Positions 1-8,265 of a stretch of DNA of 13,524 bases are shown here, one piece after another. This DNA comes from Sphingopyxis sp. (GTDB lineage Bacteria > Pseudomonadota > Alphaproteobacteria > Sphingomonadales > Sphingomonadaceae). The translations under genes and the position numbers were made by a program. The number at the start of each line of letters is the position of its first letter. The stretch's first letter is position 1. The notes beneath the pieces are model-generated. The model did no database searches, was not told where the DNA came from, and was given only the letters and a program-made list of their open reading frames with translations. The stretch is from contig JACEST010000045.1 in NCBI GenBank assembly GCA_013911715.1, forward strand, positions 1 to 13,524, read 5' to 3'.

Positions 1-1
1 G

Positions 2-1699
2 TTCCCGGTGGATGGCAAGGACGTTGTCGCAGGCTTCGTGCTGCGCTCGCCTTTCTTTTTCGGCCTCGACCAGACGCTGGGCGCGCTGGTCGAGGACAAG
101 CCGCGCGGGCGCGAAGGTGGCCCGCCGCTGACGCCAACCGCAGGCGCTCCTAAAAGCGGCGCAACGCCGGTGGGCAGCGATGCGCCCGACAATGGATCCA
201 ACGCCTTTGCCGTCGCGCCGTCGCGCTCGACCGACGGCGCGACGCGGCTGGTGTCGAACGCGCACCAGCCATGGGAGGGCGGGGTCGCCTGGTACGAGCT
301 GGTGGTGCACAGCAAGCAAGGGTGGGATTTTGCAGGGGCGACTTTCCCCGGATCGCCCTATCCGTTCCTCGGCCACAATAGGTTTTTGGGCTGGACCAAC
401 ACGGTCAACCGGCCCGACCTGATCGACATCTATAAATTGACGCTCGATGCTGGGGGCAAGAAATATCGCTTTGGCGGCAAATGGCTGCCGCTCGGCAGCA
501 AGCGGGTGTGGCTCAAGGCCAAATATGGCCCCTTCGTCATCCCGGTGCCGCGCACCATCCATCGCTCGGTCCATGGCCCGGTGATCATCAATGACCGCGG
601 CGCCTTTGCCATGCGCTATGCAGGGATCGATCAGTTAGAAATGGTCGAACAATATTACCGGCTGAACAAGGCCAGGAATTTCGCCGAGTTCCGCGCCGCG
701 ATGGCGGGCCAAGGCGTGCCTGCGACCAATTTCATCTATGCCGATGCGGCGGGCAATATCGCACTGTTTTATAACGCGATGTTCCCCGACCGCGCCGATG
801 GCTTTGACTGGCGCGGCGAGCTGCCCGGCGACGATCCGCGCGCCTTGTGGGACAAAACCCTGCCGTTCGACCGTGTCCCCGCGCTGGTCAATCCGGGGTC
901 GGGTTATGTGATGAACGCCAACAACAGCCCGTGGGTCGCCGCAGGGCCGGGCGACGAATTGGACCCGGCGGCCTTTTCGCCGCTGTTGGGAGTGGAGGAT
1001 GACGACACCAACCGCTCGATCCGCGCGATCGAACTGTTCGAAGCGTCGGGCCAGATTGACGAAGCACGGCTGAAGGCGATCAAGTTCGACACGGGTTATG
1101 CGCAGGCCAGTTACGCCAAGCTGTGGATGGGCAAGTTACTTGGGCTGAACCCCAAGGGCGACAAACAGATTGCCGCGGCGCAGGCACTGCTGCGACAATG
1201 GGACTGGAATCTGGATGGCCGGGGCAGGGGTGATGCGCTCGCCCTGATGCTGCTGCGCCCCGGCAACCGTGCGCATTACCAGCGAACCAGGGAAGCGCCC
1301 GACCCGCGCGAAACCATGGCCGAGATGACGACGCATCTGCAAAAGCATTTCGGCACGCTCGACCCGCCGCTCGGCACCGTCTTACGGTTGCGGCGCGGCA
1401 AGGTCGATCTGCCGCTCGACGGCGGCAACGACACGCTGCGCGCCTCGACGCTGTGGAATGTCGAGGACGATGGGCGGCTGAAGGTGCGGCATGGCGACAG
1501 TTTTCTGATGTTCATCACCTGGGACAAGTCGGGGAAGGTTCGGTCGGAATCGATCCAGCCGTTCGGCGCGGCCACCACCCGCCCGGACAGCCCGCATTAT
1601 GCCGATCAGGCACCGCTGTTCGTCGAAAAGCGGCTGAAGCCGGTGTTGTTCGACCCGAGCATGTTGTTCGCGACAAAGGTGCGTCGTTATCGGCCTTGA
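2..1699 (+). CDS. Penicillin acylase family (peptidase S45) amidohydrolase, 5'-truncated by window edge
   Basis: The frame is open from the first bases and codes for protein before the GTG at 8, so that GTG is not the true start and the N-terminal part lies upstream. The family consists of periplasmic or secreted Ntn-hydrolases that cleave amides such as beta-lactam side chains or acyl-homoserine lactones; the substrate here cannot be told. About 60 residues in, an Asn-Gly-Ser-Asn-Ala-Phe motif places the expected nucleophilic serine at codon 197-199. Autoproteolysis before it would give a beta subunit of about 500 residues. Downstream are SNAHQPW, GHNRFLGWTNTVN and a GYVMNANNSPW stretch, which probably holds the oxyanion asparagine. 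The C-terminus appears complete and ends in a TGA. The stretch before the serine is rich in Pro, Gly and Ala, as expected for a processed linker. It lies 91 bases upstream of the M16 gene on the same strand. Family assignment is confident; whether it is a penicillin or a quorum-signal acylase is open. Confidence 0.9.
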   Translation, partial: FPVDGKDVVAGFVLRSPFFFGLDQTLGALVEDKPRGREGGPPLTPTAGAPKSGATPVGSDAPDNGSNAFAVAPSRSTDGATRLVSNAHQPWEGGVAWYELVVHSKQGWDFAGATFPGSPYPFLGHNRFLGWTNTVNRPDLIDIYKLTLDAGGKKYRFGGKWLPLGSKRVWLKAKYGPFVIPVPRTIHRSVHGPVIINDRGAFAMRYAGIDQLEMVEQYYRLNKARNFAEFRAAMAGQGVPATNFIYADAAGNIALFYNAMFPDRADGFDWRGELPGDDPRALWDKTLPFDRVPALVNPGSGYVMNANNSPWVAAGPGDELDPAAFSPLLGVEDDDTNRSIRAIELFEASGQIDEARLKAIKFDTGYAQASYAKLWMGKLLGLNPKGDKQIAAAQALLRQWDWNLDGRGRGDALALMLLRPGNRAHYQRTREAPDPRETMAEMTTHLQKHFGTLDPPLGTVLRLRRGKVDLPLDGGNDTLRASTLWNVEDDGRLKVRHGDSFLMFITWDKSGKVRSESIQPFGAATTRPDSPHYADQAPLFVEKRLKPVLFDPSMLFATKVRRYRP

Positions 1700-1790
1700 T
1701 TGCAGCTTGGCCGCCGCATATGCAGTCTCATCAACGGTAAACGCCTGGGTCGCACCGGGCAACTTCTCGCTCCATATCAAGAGGAAGCCC

Positions 1791-4679
1791 ATGACCCCCA
1801 TTCGTTCGCTCGTTCTTGCCTTTGCCCTTTCCACCGCGCTGGTTTCGGCCCCGGCGGTCGCCCAGCGCAAAGCGGCGCAGCCCGCGCCGGTGTCCGAACT
1901 GGTCAAATCGGTGAATATCCCGCACGAAAGCTTCACGCTGCCCAACGGCCTGCGCGTGATCGTGCATGAGGACCGCAAGGCCCCGGTGGTCGCCGTGTCG
2001 GTGTGGTACCGTGTCGGATCAAAGCATGAGCCCAAGGGCAAGACCGGCTTTGCCCATCTGTTCGAACATCTGATGTTCAACGGGTCGGAAAATGCGCCGA
2101 AGGATTTTTTTGAACCGCTGCAACAGGTCGGCGCAACCGATTTCAACGGCACCACCTGGCTCGACCGCACCAATTATTTCCAGACGGTGCCAACCGGTGC
2201 GCTCGATCTGGCGCTGTTCCTTGAAAGCGACCGCATGGGCCATTTGCTGGGCGCGGTGACGCAGGAAAAGCTCGATAACCAGCGCGGCGTGGTCCAGAAT
2301 GAAAAGCGCCAGGGCGACAACCAGCCCTTTGGCCTGCTCTTCTATGACATTCAGGAAAATCTTTTCCCCAAGGGGCACCCCTATCATCACAGCACCATCG
2401 GTTCGATGGGCGACCTCAATTCGGCATCGATGGACGATGTGCGCAAATGGTTCACCGACAATTATGGTCCCAATAATGCGGTGCTGGTGCTCGCGGGCGA
2501 TATTGATGTCGCTGCGGCCAAGGAACGCGTGACCAAATGGTTCGGCGACATTCCGCGCGGGCCGGAGATTGCGGTCGTCAATGGCGGCGTGCCGACGCTG
2601 CCAGCGCCGCTCGCCAAGACAGTGACAGACCAGATCCCGACGACGCGGATCCACCGGCTGTGGGCCTATGGCGGGCTCAACGAGCCGGACGCAATCGACA
2701 TGCAGCTCGCCGCCTCGGTGCTTGGCGGGCTGTCGTCGTCGCGGCTCGATAACAAGCTGGTGCGCAGCGAGGCGATTGCGGTTGGCGTGGCGGCCTTCAC
2801 CCTGCCGTTCGAAGATGCCAGCATCTTCATGGTCCAGGCCGATGTGAAGCCCGGTGTCGATCCGGCGCATGTCGCGAAGCGGCTTGACGAGGAAATTGCC
2901 GCTTTCATGGCCGAAGGTCCGAACGCTGACGAATTGCAGCGCGCCAGCGCCAGCTTCCTCGGCGGTGCGATTGGCGGGCTCGAATCGGTCGGCGGCTTTT
3001 CGGGCAAAGCGGTGGCGCTGGCCGAAGGCGCGCTCTATTCGAACAACTCCGGCTTTTACAAGGTCGAGCTCGAACGCATGGCAGCGGCGACGCCCGCCAG
3101 CGTGACAGCGGCGATGAACAAATGGCTGTCGCGCCCGGTGTTTGCGTTGACCTATGAACCCGGCGAGCGCGTGGCGGGCGGCGAAAATCGCGGCGGCGCG
3201 GCGACGCCCGAAGCGTTGGACATTAAGGCCAATCCGGCGGCGCCCGAATATTATGCCGATCCGGCCTTTGGCGAAGTCGCCTTTGGTCCGCAGGCACAGG
3301 TTGACCGTTCAACCTTTCCGCCCGTGGGCGATCTCAAGGGCCTCGATTTCCCGACGGTCGAGCGCGGCAAGCTCAAAAACGGCATCGAAGTTGTCTTTGC
3401 GCGCCGCGCCACAGTACCGACGGTCAATGTCGCGGTCAGCTTTGACGCGGGCTATTCCGCCGATCCCAAGGATGCGCTCGGCACCCAGTCGCTGATGCTC
3501 AGCCTGATGGCCGAAGGCACCGCCACCCGCAATTCGACCGCGCTGGCCGAAGCGCAGGAACGGCTGGGTGCGCGTATTTCGGGCAATGCTGGCGCCGATG
3601 ACACGGTTTTCACGCTATTCGCGCTCAAACCCAATCTGGCGGCATCGATTGATCTGCTCGCCGACTATGTCCAGAATCCGGCTTTTGACGCCAAGGAGCT
3701 CGAGCGGATCAAGGCGACCCAGCTGACCCGGCTGACCGCCGAAACAAACAATCCCAACGCGCTGGCGACGCGCACCATCGCGCCGCTGCTGTTTGGCAAG
3801 GCGCACCCTTATGGCATTCCGCCGTCGGGGCTGGGCGATGCCGAGGCGGTCAAGGCCGCCTCGCGCGAGAGCATGGCGGCCTTCCACGGCGCGTGGCTGC
3901 GCCCCGACAATGCCCGCATCTTCGTGGTTGGCGACACGTCGCTGAAAGAAGTGGTCAAGCTGCTCGACGCGAGCTTTGGCAAGTGGAAAGCGCCTGCCGG
4001 GCCCAAGCCAGCCAAGGACTTTTCCGCCGCCATCCCTGCGCCGCAGCCGCGCATCTTGCTGCTCGACCGCCCCAAAGCGCCGCAGTCGGTGATCGTGGCG
4101 GGCAAAGTGCTCGACGCCAAGGGCACCGATGATCTTGAAGTGCTGCGCGCGGGCAACGAGATTTTTGGCGGCAGTTTCCTGTCGCGCTTCAACACCAATT
4201 TGCGCGAGACCAAGGGCTGGTCCTATGGCGTGCGCAGCCAGATTTCGGGCAATCGTGACCGTGTCGCCTTTGTCGCGACCGCGCCGGTGCAGGCCGACCG
4301 CACCGGCGATTCGATCCGCGAGCTGCAGAATGACCTGCGCGCCTTTCTGGGCGACAAGGGGGTGACGGCGGACGAGCTGACGCGCATGGCCAATGGCAAT
4401 GTGCGCGAATTGCCCGGCAGCTTTGAAACCTCAGGCGACGTGCTGGGCGGCTTGCAGAATAATGCGCGTTTCGGGCGTCCGGACGATTATTATGAAAAGC
4501 TGGCCGATACCTATCGCAGCATGACCGCCGAGGCGGTTGATGCCGCGGCGCGCGGTGCGCTGAGCGTCGATAGCCTTGTCTATGTCGTTGTCGGCGACGC
4601 CGCGAGCGTCAAACCGCAGCTTGACGCGTTGGGGTTGCCCGTGGAAGTGGTGCCCGCAGCAGGCGCGCCTGCGCAGTGA
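1791..4679 (+). CDS. Secreted two-domain M16 (pitrilysin-type) zinc metallopeptidase
   Basis: The 962-residue protein degrades peptides, probably in the periplasm. ATG 1791 is chosen because GAGGAAG (1781-1787) sits just upstream and the protein then begins with a clean signal peptide (MTPIRS, a hydrophobic stretch, then APAVA before Gln25). The reading frame continues upstream, but that extension has no signal-like start. The first M16 half carries the inverted zinc motif HLFEH at residues 89-93, and Glu171 in NEKRQ is the likely third zinc ligand. The second half, from about residue 520, has the M16 fold signature but no HxxEH, so it is the usual inactive partner. It keeps the Arg805/Tyr812 motif (RETKGWSY) that contacts substrate in this family. 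The length fits single-chain two-half members. The next gene starts 28 bases downstream, suggesting co-transcription. The natural substrate is unknown; a PqqL-like role is possible but not shown. Confidence 0.95.
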   Translation: MTPIRSLVLAFALSTALVSAPAVAQRKAAQPAPVSELVKSVNIPHESFTLPNGLRVIVHEDRKAPVVAVSVWYRVGSKHEPKGKTGFAHLFEHLMFNGSENAPKDFFEPLQQVGATDFNGTTWLDRTNYFQTVPTGALDLALFLESDRMGHLLGAVTQEKLDNQRGVVQNEKRQGDNQPFGLLFYDIQENLFPKGHPYHHSTIGSMGDLNSASMDDVRKWFTDNYGPNNAVLVLAGDIDVAAAKERVTKWFGDIPRGPEIAVVNGGVPTLPAPLAKTVTDQIPTTRIHRLWAYGGLNEPDAIDMQLAASVLGGLSSSRLDNKLVRSEAIAVGVAAFTLPFEDASIFMVQADVKPGVDPAHVAKRLDEEIAAFMAEGPNADELQRASASFLGGAIGGLESVGGFSGKAVALAEGALYSNNSGFYKVELERMAAATPASVTAAMNKWLSRPVFALTYEPGERVAGGENRGGAATPEALDIKANPAAPEYYADPAFGEVAFGPQAQVDRSTFPPVGDLKGLDFPTVERGKLKNGIEVVFARRATVPTVNVAVSFDAGYSADPKDALGTQSLMLSLMAEGTATRNSTALAEAQERLGARISGNAGADDTVFTLFALKPNLAASIDLLADYVQNPAFDAKELERIKATQLTRLTAETNNPNALATRTIAPLLFGKAHPYGIPPSGLGDAEAVKAASRESMAAFHGAWLRPDNARIFVVGDTSLKEVVKLLDASFGKWKAPAGPKPAKDFSAAIPAPQPRILLLDRPKAPQSVIVAGKVLDAKGTDDLEVLRAGNEIFGGSFLSRFNTNLRETKGWSYGVRSQISGNRDRVAFVATAPVQADRTGDSIRELQNDLRAFLGDKGVTADELTRMANGNVRELPGSFETSGDVLGGLQNNARFGRPDDYYEKLADTYRSMTAEAVDAAARGALSVDSLVYVVVGDAASVKPQLDALGLPVEVVPAAGAPAQ

Positions 4680-4707
4680 TTCCAGCACGGTTTTGAGGAG
4701 AGAAATA

Positions 4708-5010
4708 ATGTCGAATGTCGCGGGCAGCTATGACTGCGTGACCAAATCGCCGATGGGCGACCAGAAATCGGTCTTCACCGTCAATGTCGATGGCGACAGC
4801 TTCACGGGCAGCAATTCGGGCGCGATGGGTGCGCTCGATGTTGAAAATGGCAAGGTCGATGGCAACAAGCTGAGCTGGACCATGAATATGAAGGTGCCGA
4901 TGCCGATGACGCTGGAATGCGAGGCGACGGTCGACGGCGACACGCTGACCGGGTCGATCAAGGCCGGACCGTTCGGTTCGATGGCGATGAACGGCACGCG
5001 CCAGAGCTGA
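4708..5010 (+). CDS. Conserved-looking 100-residue protein of unknown function, beta-rich
   Basis: ATG 4708 is preceded by a GAGGAG ribosome-binding site at 4695-4700, seven bases away, which decides the start over the longer in-frame opening inside the M16 gene. The protein has no signal peptide or membrane segment. It is made of short alternating strands with recurring pairs: VDGDSFTG near residue 28, VDGNKLSW near 51 and VDGDTLTG near 75. These look like three copies of a beta-hairpin unit, consistent with a small beta-barrel or lipocalin-like fold. Two cysteines lie near residues 10 and 70. It begins 28 bases after the M16 peptidase stop and is followed at once by a strong terminator, so the two genes probably share a message. 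I do not recognise a function. The motif spacing suggests a ligand-binding or structural role, but this is inference only. Confidence 0.85.
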   Translation: MSNVAGSYDCVTKSPMGDQKSVFTVNVDGDSFTGSNSGAMGALDVENGKVDGNKLSWTMNMKVPMPMTLECEATVDGDTLTGSIKAGPFGSMAMNGTRQS

Positions 5011-5029
5011 CTGGCATCACGGATGGATG

Positions 5030-5061
5030 AAGGGGCTCGCTGGAATAGCGGGCCCCTTTTT
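5030..5061 (+). terminator. Intrinsic terminator after the M16 / small protein unit
   Basis: An 11-base-pair stem pairs AAGGGGCTCGC (5030-5040) with GCGGGCCCCTT (5048-5058). It has one G-U pair and a 7-base loop, and runs into a T tract at 5057-5061. It sits 19 bases after the stop of the 100-residue protein, in the right place to end that transcript. Confidence 0.85.
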
Positions 5062-5076
5062 CCGTTATTTCTCAGC

Positions 5077-5158
5077 CGTCACCCTGAACTTGGTTCAGGG
5101 TCCATGGCGCAAGGCTGCAACATTGCGCCATGGATGCTGAAACAGGTTCAGCATGACG
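5077..5158. repeat. Palindromic intergenic element: three abutting hairpins closed by an outer stem
   Basis: Three inverted repeats lie end to end with no unpaired base between them. The first is ACCCTGAAC / GTTCAGGGT (5081-5089 with 5093-5101, 3-base loop). The second is CCATGGCGCAA / TTGCGCCATGG (5102-5112 with 5123-5133, 10-base loop). The third is ATGCTGAA / TTCAGCAT (5134-5141 with 5147-5154, 5-base loop). The flanking CGTC (5077-5080) and GACG (5155-5158) also pair, giving a perfect four-way junction. Arms one and three share a CTGAA core. This looks like a dispersed REP or MITE-like unit of the kind scattered between sphingomonad genes. No second copy is in this window, so its repeat status is inferred. 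Confidence 0.75.
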
Positions 5159-5198
5159 ATGACAATAGACGCTGATTTTTCTGTGGCAGATAAGGTGC

Positions 5199-5215
5199 CG
5201 GTCTGGCCAAGACCG
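5199..5215. promoter_or_regulatory. Possible operator-like inverted repeat upstream of the MFS exporter
   Basis: CGGTCT (5199-5204) and AGACCG (5210-5215) form a perfect 6-base inverted repeat around GGCCA, ending 25 bases before the exporter's start codon. Repeats of this size near exporter genes are often repressor sites, but no regulator gene is nearby and no clear -35/-10 pair could be assigned, so this is a candidate only. Confidence 0.3.
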
Positions 5216-5240
5216 TCTTTCCATCCCATAGGCGCTAACT

Positions 5241-6497
5241 ATGGCGTCCGCTCCCCCCTCTTCAGCGCCCGTGCGCGCCATACCCGGCGAGCGCGAGACG
5301 ATTGTGATGATGGCGATGCTGATGGCGTTGAACGCCATGGCGATCGACACGATGCTGCCGGCGCTGCCCGCGATGGCGCGCGACCTCGACATCGCGGTCG
5401 CCAATCACCGCCAATATATCATCGGCATTTATCTGCTGGGGACGGCGGTGGGATCGCTGTTTTACGGCCCGCTCGCCGACCGTTTTGGCCGCAAGCCCGT
5501 GCTGCGCAGCGCGCTGCTCGCTTATTCGGCGCTCGCGCTGGCCGGTGCGCTCGTCAATGATTTTGGCATCATGCTGGCGCTGCGCCTCGGTCATGGGCTG
5601 GCCGGGGCTGCGCTGGGCGTGGTGGTGACGGCAATTATCCGCGACCTGTTTGCCGGCGACGCGATGGCGCGGCGGATGTCGAGCATCATGCTGGTGTTCA
5701 TGGTGGTGCCGGTGATCGCGCCAACCATCGGCGCGGGGATTGCCGCAGTCGCGGGCTGGCGCGCGATATTTGTCGTGATGGCGATGCTGGGCCTCGTCAT
5801 GCTATTGTGGATTCGGCGGCTGCCCGAGACGCTGGACCCCGCCAATGTGCGGTTGCTCGATGTGCGGACGATGGCCGCGGGCTGGCTCGCGGTGACGCTG
5901 CACCGCCGCGCGGCGGGCTATATGGTCGCCGCCGGGGTGATGCAGGGCGCGCTCTATGGCTATCTCAACAGCAGCGAGCAGATTATCGGCGAAGTGTTCG
6001 ACGCGCGCACCCTGTTCCCGCTGGTGTTTGCGGCGGTGGCGGTGGGGATTGCCACCGCCAATTTTTCCAATTCGCGCATCGTCGAACGCTTTGGCGCGCG
6101 GCGCGTGTCGCACAGTGCCTTGTTCGCCTTTCTGACCTTTGCGCTATTGCAGGTCGCGGCTTCGAGCAGCGGGAAGGAAACGCTGGCGCTGTTCACGCTG
6201 CTCTTGGCCTTCAATGTCGGGCTGATTGGCTTTGTCGGGGCGAACTTCGGCGCGATTGCGATGGAGGATTTCGGCAAGATGGCGGGGGTCGCCAGCAGCT
6301 ATCAGGGCTTTGCCCGCGGGCTGATCGCGGCGCTGGTGGGCGCAGGCATTGGCCAGTTGTTCGACGGGACGACGATGCCGCTGGCTTTGTCCTTCACAGC
6401 CGCCGCGACAATAGGCATCGCACTGGTGCTGTGGGCCGAGCGCGGGCGGCTGTTCACCCGGCCCGGCACCGCGCCCAAAGGATCGTTCGTTCCCTGA
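5241..6497 (+). CDS. Bcr/CflA-like MFS multidrug exporter (DHA1 type)
   Basis: The 418-residue inner-membrane protein has about 12 hydrophobic segments and is expected to export small molecules by proton antiport. An aspartate sits in the first membrane segment (NAMAIDTMLPALP, Asp36). MFS motif A, GPLADRFGRK, is at residues 76-85 in the loop after segment 2. Near residues 157-168 is VPVIAPTIGAGI, which resembles the PxxAPxxG motif of Bcr/CflA drug transporters. The ATG at 5241 follows an in-frame hydrophilic leader of about 20 residues; no strong ribosome-binding site is visible, only a weak AGGCG. The gene stands alone: a terminator and a palindromic repeat lie upstream, and a convergent permease lies downstream. 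The substrate (bicyclomycin, sulphonamide, chloramphenicol or a metabolite) cannot be inferred. Confidence 0.9.
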   Translation: MASAPPSSAPVRAIPGERETIVMMAMLMALNAMAIDTMLPALPAMARDLDIAVANHRQYIIGIYLLGTAVGSLFYGPLADRFGRKPVLRSALLAYSALALAGALVNDFGIMLALRLGHGLAGAALGVVVTAIIRDLFAGDAMARRMSSIMLVFMVVPVIAPTIGAGIAAVAGWRAIFVVMAMLGLVMLLWIRRLPETLDPANVRLLDVRTMAAGWLAVTLHRRAAGYMVAAGVMQGALYGYLNSSEQIIGEVFDARTLFPLVFAAVAVGIATANFSNSRIVERFGARRVSHSALFAFLTFALLQVAASSSGKETLALFTLLLAFNVGLIGFVGANFGAIAMEDFGKMAGVASSYQGFARGLIAALVGAGIGQLFDGTTMPLALSFTAAATIGIALVLWAERGRLFTRPGTAPKGSFVP

Positions 6498-6507
6498 TGG
6501 CGCATAG

Positions 6508-6531
6508 AAAAGGGGGCCACAGCCCCCTTTT
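6508..6531. terminator. Bidirectional intrinsic terminator between convergent genes
   Basis: AAAAGGGGGC (6508-6517) pairs perfectly with GCCCCCTTTT (6522-6531) around a CACA loop. The A and T runs at the ends give a U tract on either strand. It lies 10 bases after the exporter stop and 19 bases beyond the permease stop, so it can serve both genes. Confidence 0.88.
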
Positions 6532-6550
6532 CGCTCCATGGTCGATGCGC

Positions 6551-8140
6551 TTAGCGGGCGCTGTCATTCTCCAGGACAGGACCCGGCAATTCGGTCATGT
6601 CGCTCAGATCTTCCTGATCCAGCCCCTTGGCCAGCCGCGAATTGTGCATGCCATAGACGAAGTAGAGCAGCGCGCCGCCAGCCAGATACCAATAGAAGAA
6701 GGTCAGCACTTCCTGCGGGACCGAAGTGATCAGGTAGAAGCAGGAAAAGACCCCCAAAATTGGCAGCACCGGATAGAAAGGAACCGAAAAGCCGCGCGGC
6801 AAATCGGGTGCCGTCCGGCGCAGGTAGATCACCGAGACACACACGATGGCAAAAGCGGCCAATGTGCCGACCGAGGTCGCGTCGCCCAGCAGGTTGATGT
6901 CAAAGAAGCCAGCAGCGATGGCCGTGACCAGCCCGACGAGAATGGTGTTGATCCACGGCGTTTTGAATTTGGGATGCACCCGCGAGAAAATGTGCGGCAA
7001 CAACCCGTCGCGCGACATGGTGTAGAAAATGCGCGTTTGCGCATACATTAGCACCAGCACCACCGAGGTGAGGCCGATAATTGCGCCCACTTTGATCACC
7101 TTGGCCAGCCAGCCCCAGGTTGCGCCGAAATTGTCGACAACCACGGCGACCGGGTCGGGGACGTTGAGCGTGTTGTAGGGAACCAGCAGCGTCATGATCG
7201 CGGCGACCAGCATGTAGATGACGGTGCAGACGACAAGGCTGCCGATGATGCCAAAGGGCATGTCGCGTTTGGGATCCTTGGCTTCCTGTCCCGCCGTCGA
7301 AACCGCCTCGAAACCGATGTAAGCAAAAAAGACGATCGATGCGGCGCGCATGATGCCGTCGATGCCGAAAGCTCCCTCGCCGTCATTCGCCGCCGGATCG
7401 TAGGGCGGAATGAACGGCGTCCAGTTCTTCGCCGCCAGCTCGCCGAAATTGGACAGGACAATCAGCCCGCCGACGACGATGAAGGCGGTCAGCACGCTGA
7501 CCTTGATCGCGACAATGATATTGTTGACCTTCACCGATTCCGACACGCCGAGCACCAGCAAGCCCGACAGCGCCATGCAGATCAGGAAGGCAGGCAGGTT
7601 GAAGATGGTGGTCACCGGCTGGCCGTCCACCAACACCTGGACACCGTCCTTCAGCAAGGGATAGCCAGTAGGCCCGGTAAATTGTGGGGGTATGACCATC
7701 CCGAAATCAGCAAGCAGGCTGACGACATAGCCCCCCCATCCGACCGCGACCACCGACGCGGCAAGGCCATATTCGAGCAGGAGTAGCAGACCCATGATCC
7801 ACGCCACAAATTCGCCAAGCGTGGTGTAGCCATAGGTATAGGCCGAGCCGGATACCGGCAAAGTCGAGGACAATTCGGCGTAACACAGCCCGGCAAAGGC
7901 GCAGACAATGCCCGCGACGACGAACGCCAGCAGCACGGCGGGACCGGCGTGCAGTGCTGCCGCGCTACCCGTGCGGACGAAAATGCCCGCGCCGATGATG
8001 CAGCCGACGCCGAGCAGCAGCAGGTTCCATTTGCCCATTGTGCGCTTGAGCTCGCTCTTTTCGGTCTCGCGCTGAACCTGGGCGATACTCTTTCGCGCCA
8101 TCATGCGCGCCAGGATCCCCTGCGGTGGTGCCGATGCCAT
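6551..8140 (-). CDS. APC-superfamily amino acid permease (cationic amino acid transporter-like)
   Basis: The 529-residue integral membrane protein has an estimated 12 to 14 hydrophobic segments and is expected to take up or exchange amino acids across the inner membrane. The first membrane segment carries the substrate-binding glycine motif GVGCIIGAGIFV (residues 44-55). Further conserved pieces are AELSSTLPVSGSAYTYGY, FFAYIGFEAVSTAGQEAKDP and ARIFYTMSRDGLLP-like sequence (here TRIFYTMSRDGLLP), all typical of the CAT/YfnA-like branch. ATG 8140 is supported by GGGAG five bases upstream; M13 and M14 are alternative starts. The N-terminal tail is hydrophilic, and the C-terminal tail is acidic (EDLSDMTELPG). 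The gene lies 125 bases downstream of the HIT gene on the same strand, with a possible promoter between them. The exact substrate is not determined. Confidence 0.93.
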   Translation of the reverse strand: MASAPPQGILARMMARKSIAQVQRETEKSELKRTMGKWNLLLLGVGCIIGAGIFVRTGSAAALHAGPAVLLAFVVAGIVCAFAGLCYAELSSTLPVSGSAYTYGYTTLGEFVAWIMGLLLLLEYGLAASVVAVGWGGYVVSLLADFGMVIPPQFTGPTGYPLLKDGVQVLVDGQPVTTIFNLPAFLICMALSGLLVLGVSESVKVNNIIVAIKVSVLTAFIVVGGLIVLSNFGELAAKNWTPFIPPYDPAANDGEGAFGIDGIMRAASIVFFAYIGFEAVSTAGQEAKDPKRDMPFGIIGSLVVCTVIYMLVAAIMTLLVPYNTLNVPDPVAVVVDNFGATWGWLAKVIKVGAIIGLTSVVLVLMYAQTRIFYTMSRDGLLPHIFSRVHPKFKTPWINTILVGLVTAIAAGFFDINLLGDATSVGTLAAFAIVCVSVIYLRRTAPDLPRGFSVPFYPVLPILGVFSCFYLITSVPQEVLTFFYWYLAGGALLYFVYGMHNSRLAKGLDQEDLSDMTELPGPVLENDSAR

Positions 8141-8166
8141 ATATGCTCCCCAATGACTTTGATTTG

Positions 8167-8195
8167 ATAATCAGCCTAGCCGCTTGCCCCGTCAG
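8167..8195 (-). promoter_or_regulatory. Candidate sigma70-type promoter for the APC permease
   Basis: Read on the minus strand, CTGACG (8195-8190) and GATTAT (8172-8167) are separated by 17 bases. Each matches four of six consensus positions. The -10 box ends 26 bases before the permease start codon. The fit is moderate and unproven. Confidence 0.35.
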
Positions 8196-8265
8196 CGCAA
8201 CTTAATTTCATCACCGCTTAACGCACCGTGAAGCGAATGCGGTCGATGGTGACCCGTCCAGCCGT

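Noticed and set aside
1707..1790. 28-codon upstream extension of the M16 peptidase
   Set aside because: It would bury the signal peptide, and the ribosome-binding site GAGGAAG lies inside it, directly before ATG 1791.
1382..2173. 263-codon minus-strand frame across the acylase/M16 junction
   Set aside because: It is antisense to two clear genes, its composition is low-complexity, and no family resemblance or ribosome-binding site is visible.
2019..2870. 283-codon minus-strand frame inside the M16 gene
   Set aside because: It is rich in Arg and His as expected for an antisense shadow; the plus-strand frame carries the zinc motif.
5807..7051. 414-codon plus-strand frame running through the exporter end, the terminator and into the antisense of the permease
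   Set aside because: It crosses a strong bidirectional terminator and reads out of frame or antisense of two recognised transporters.
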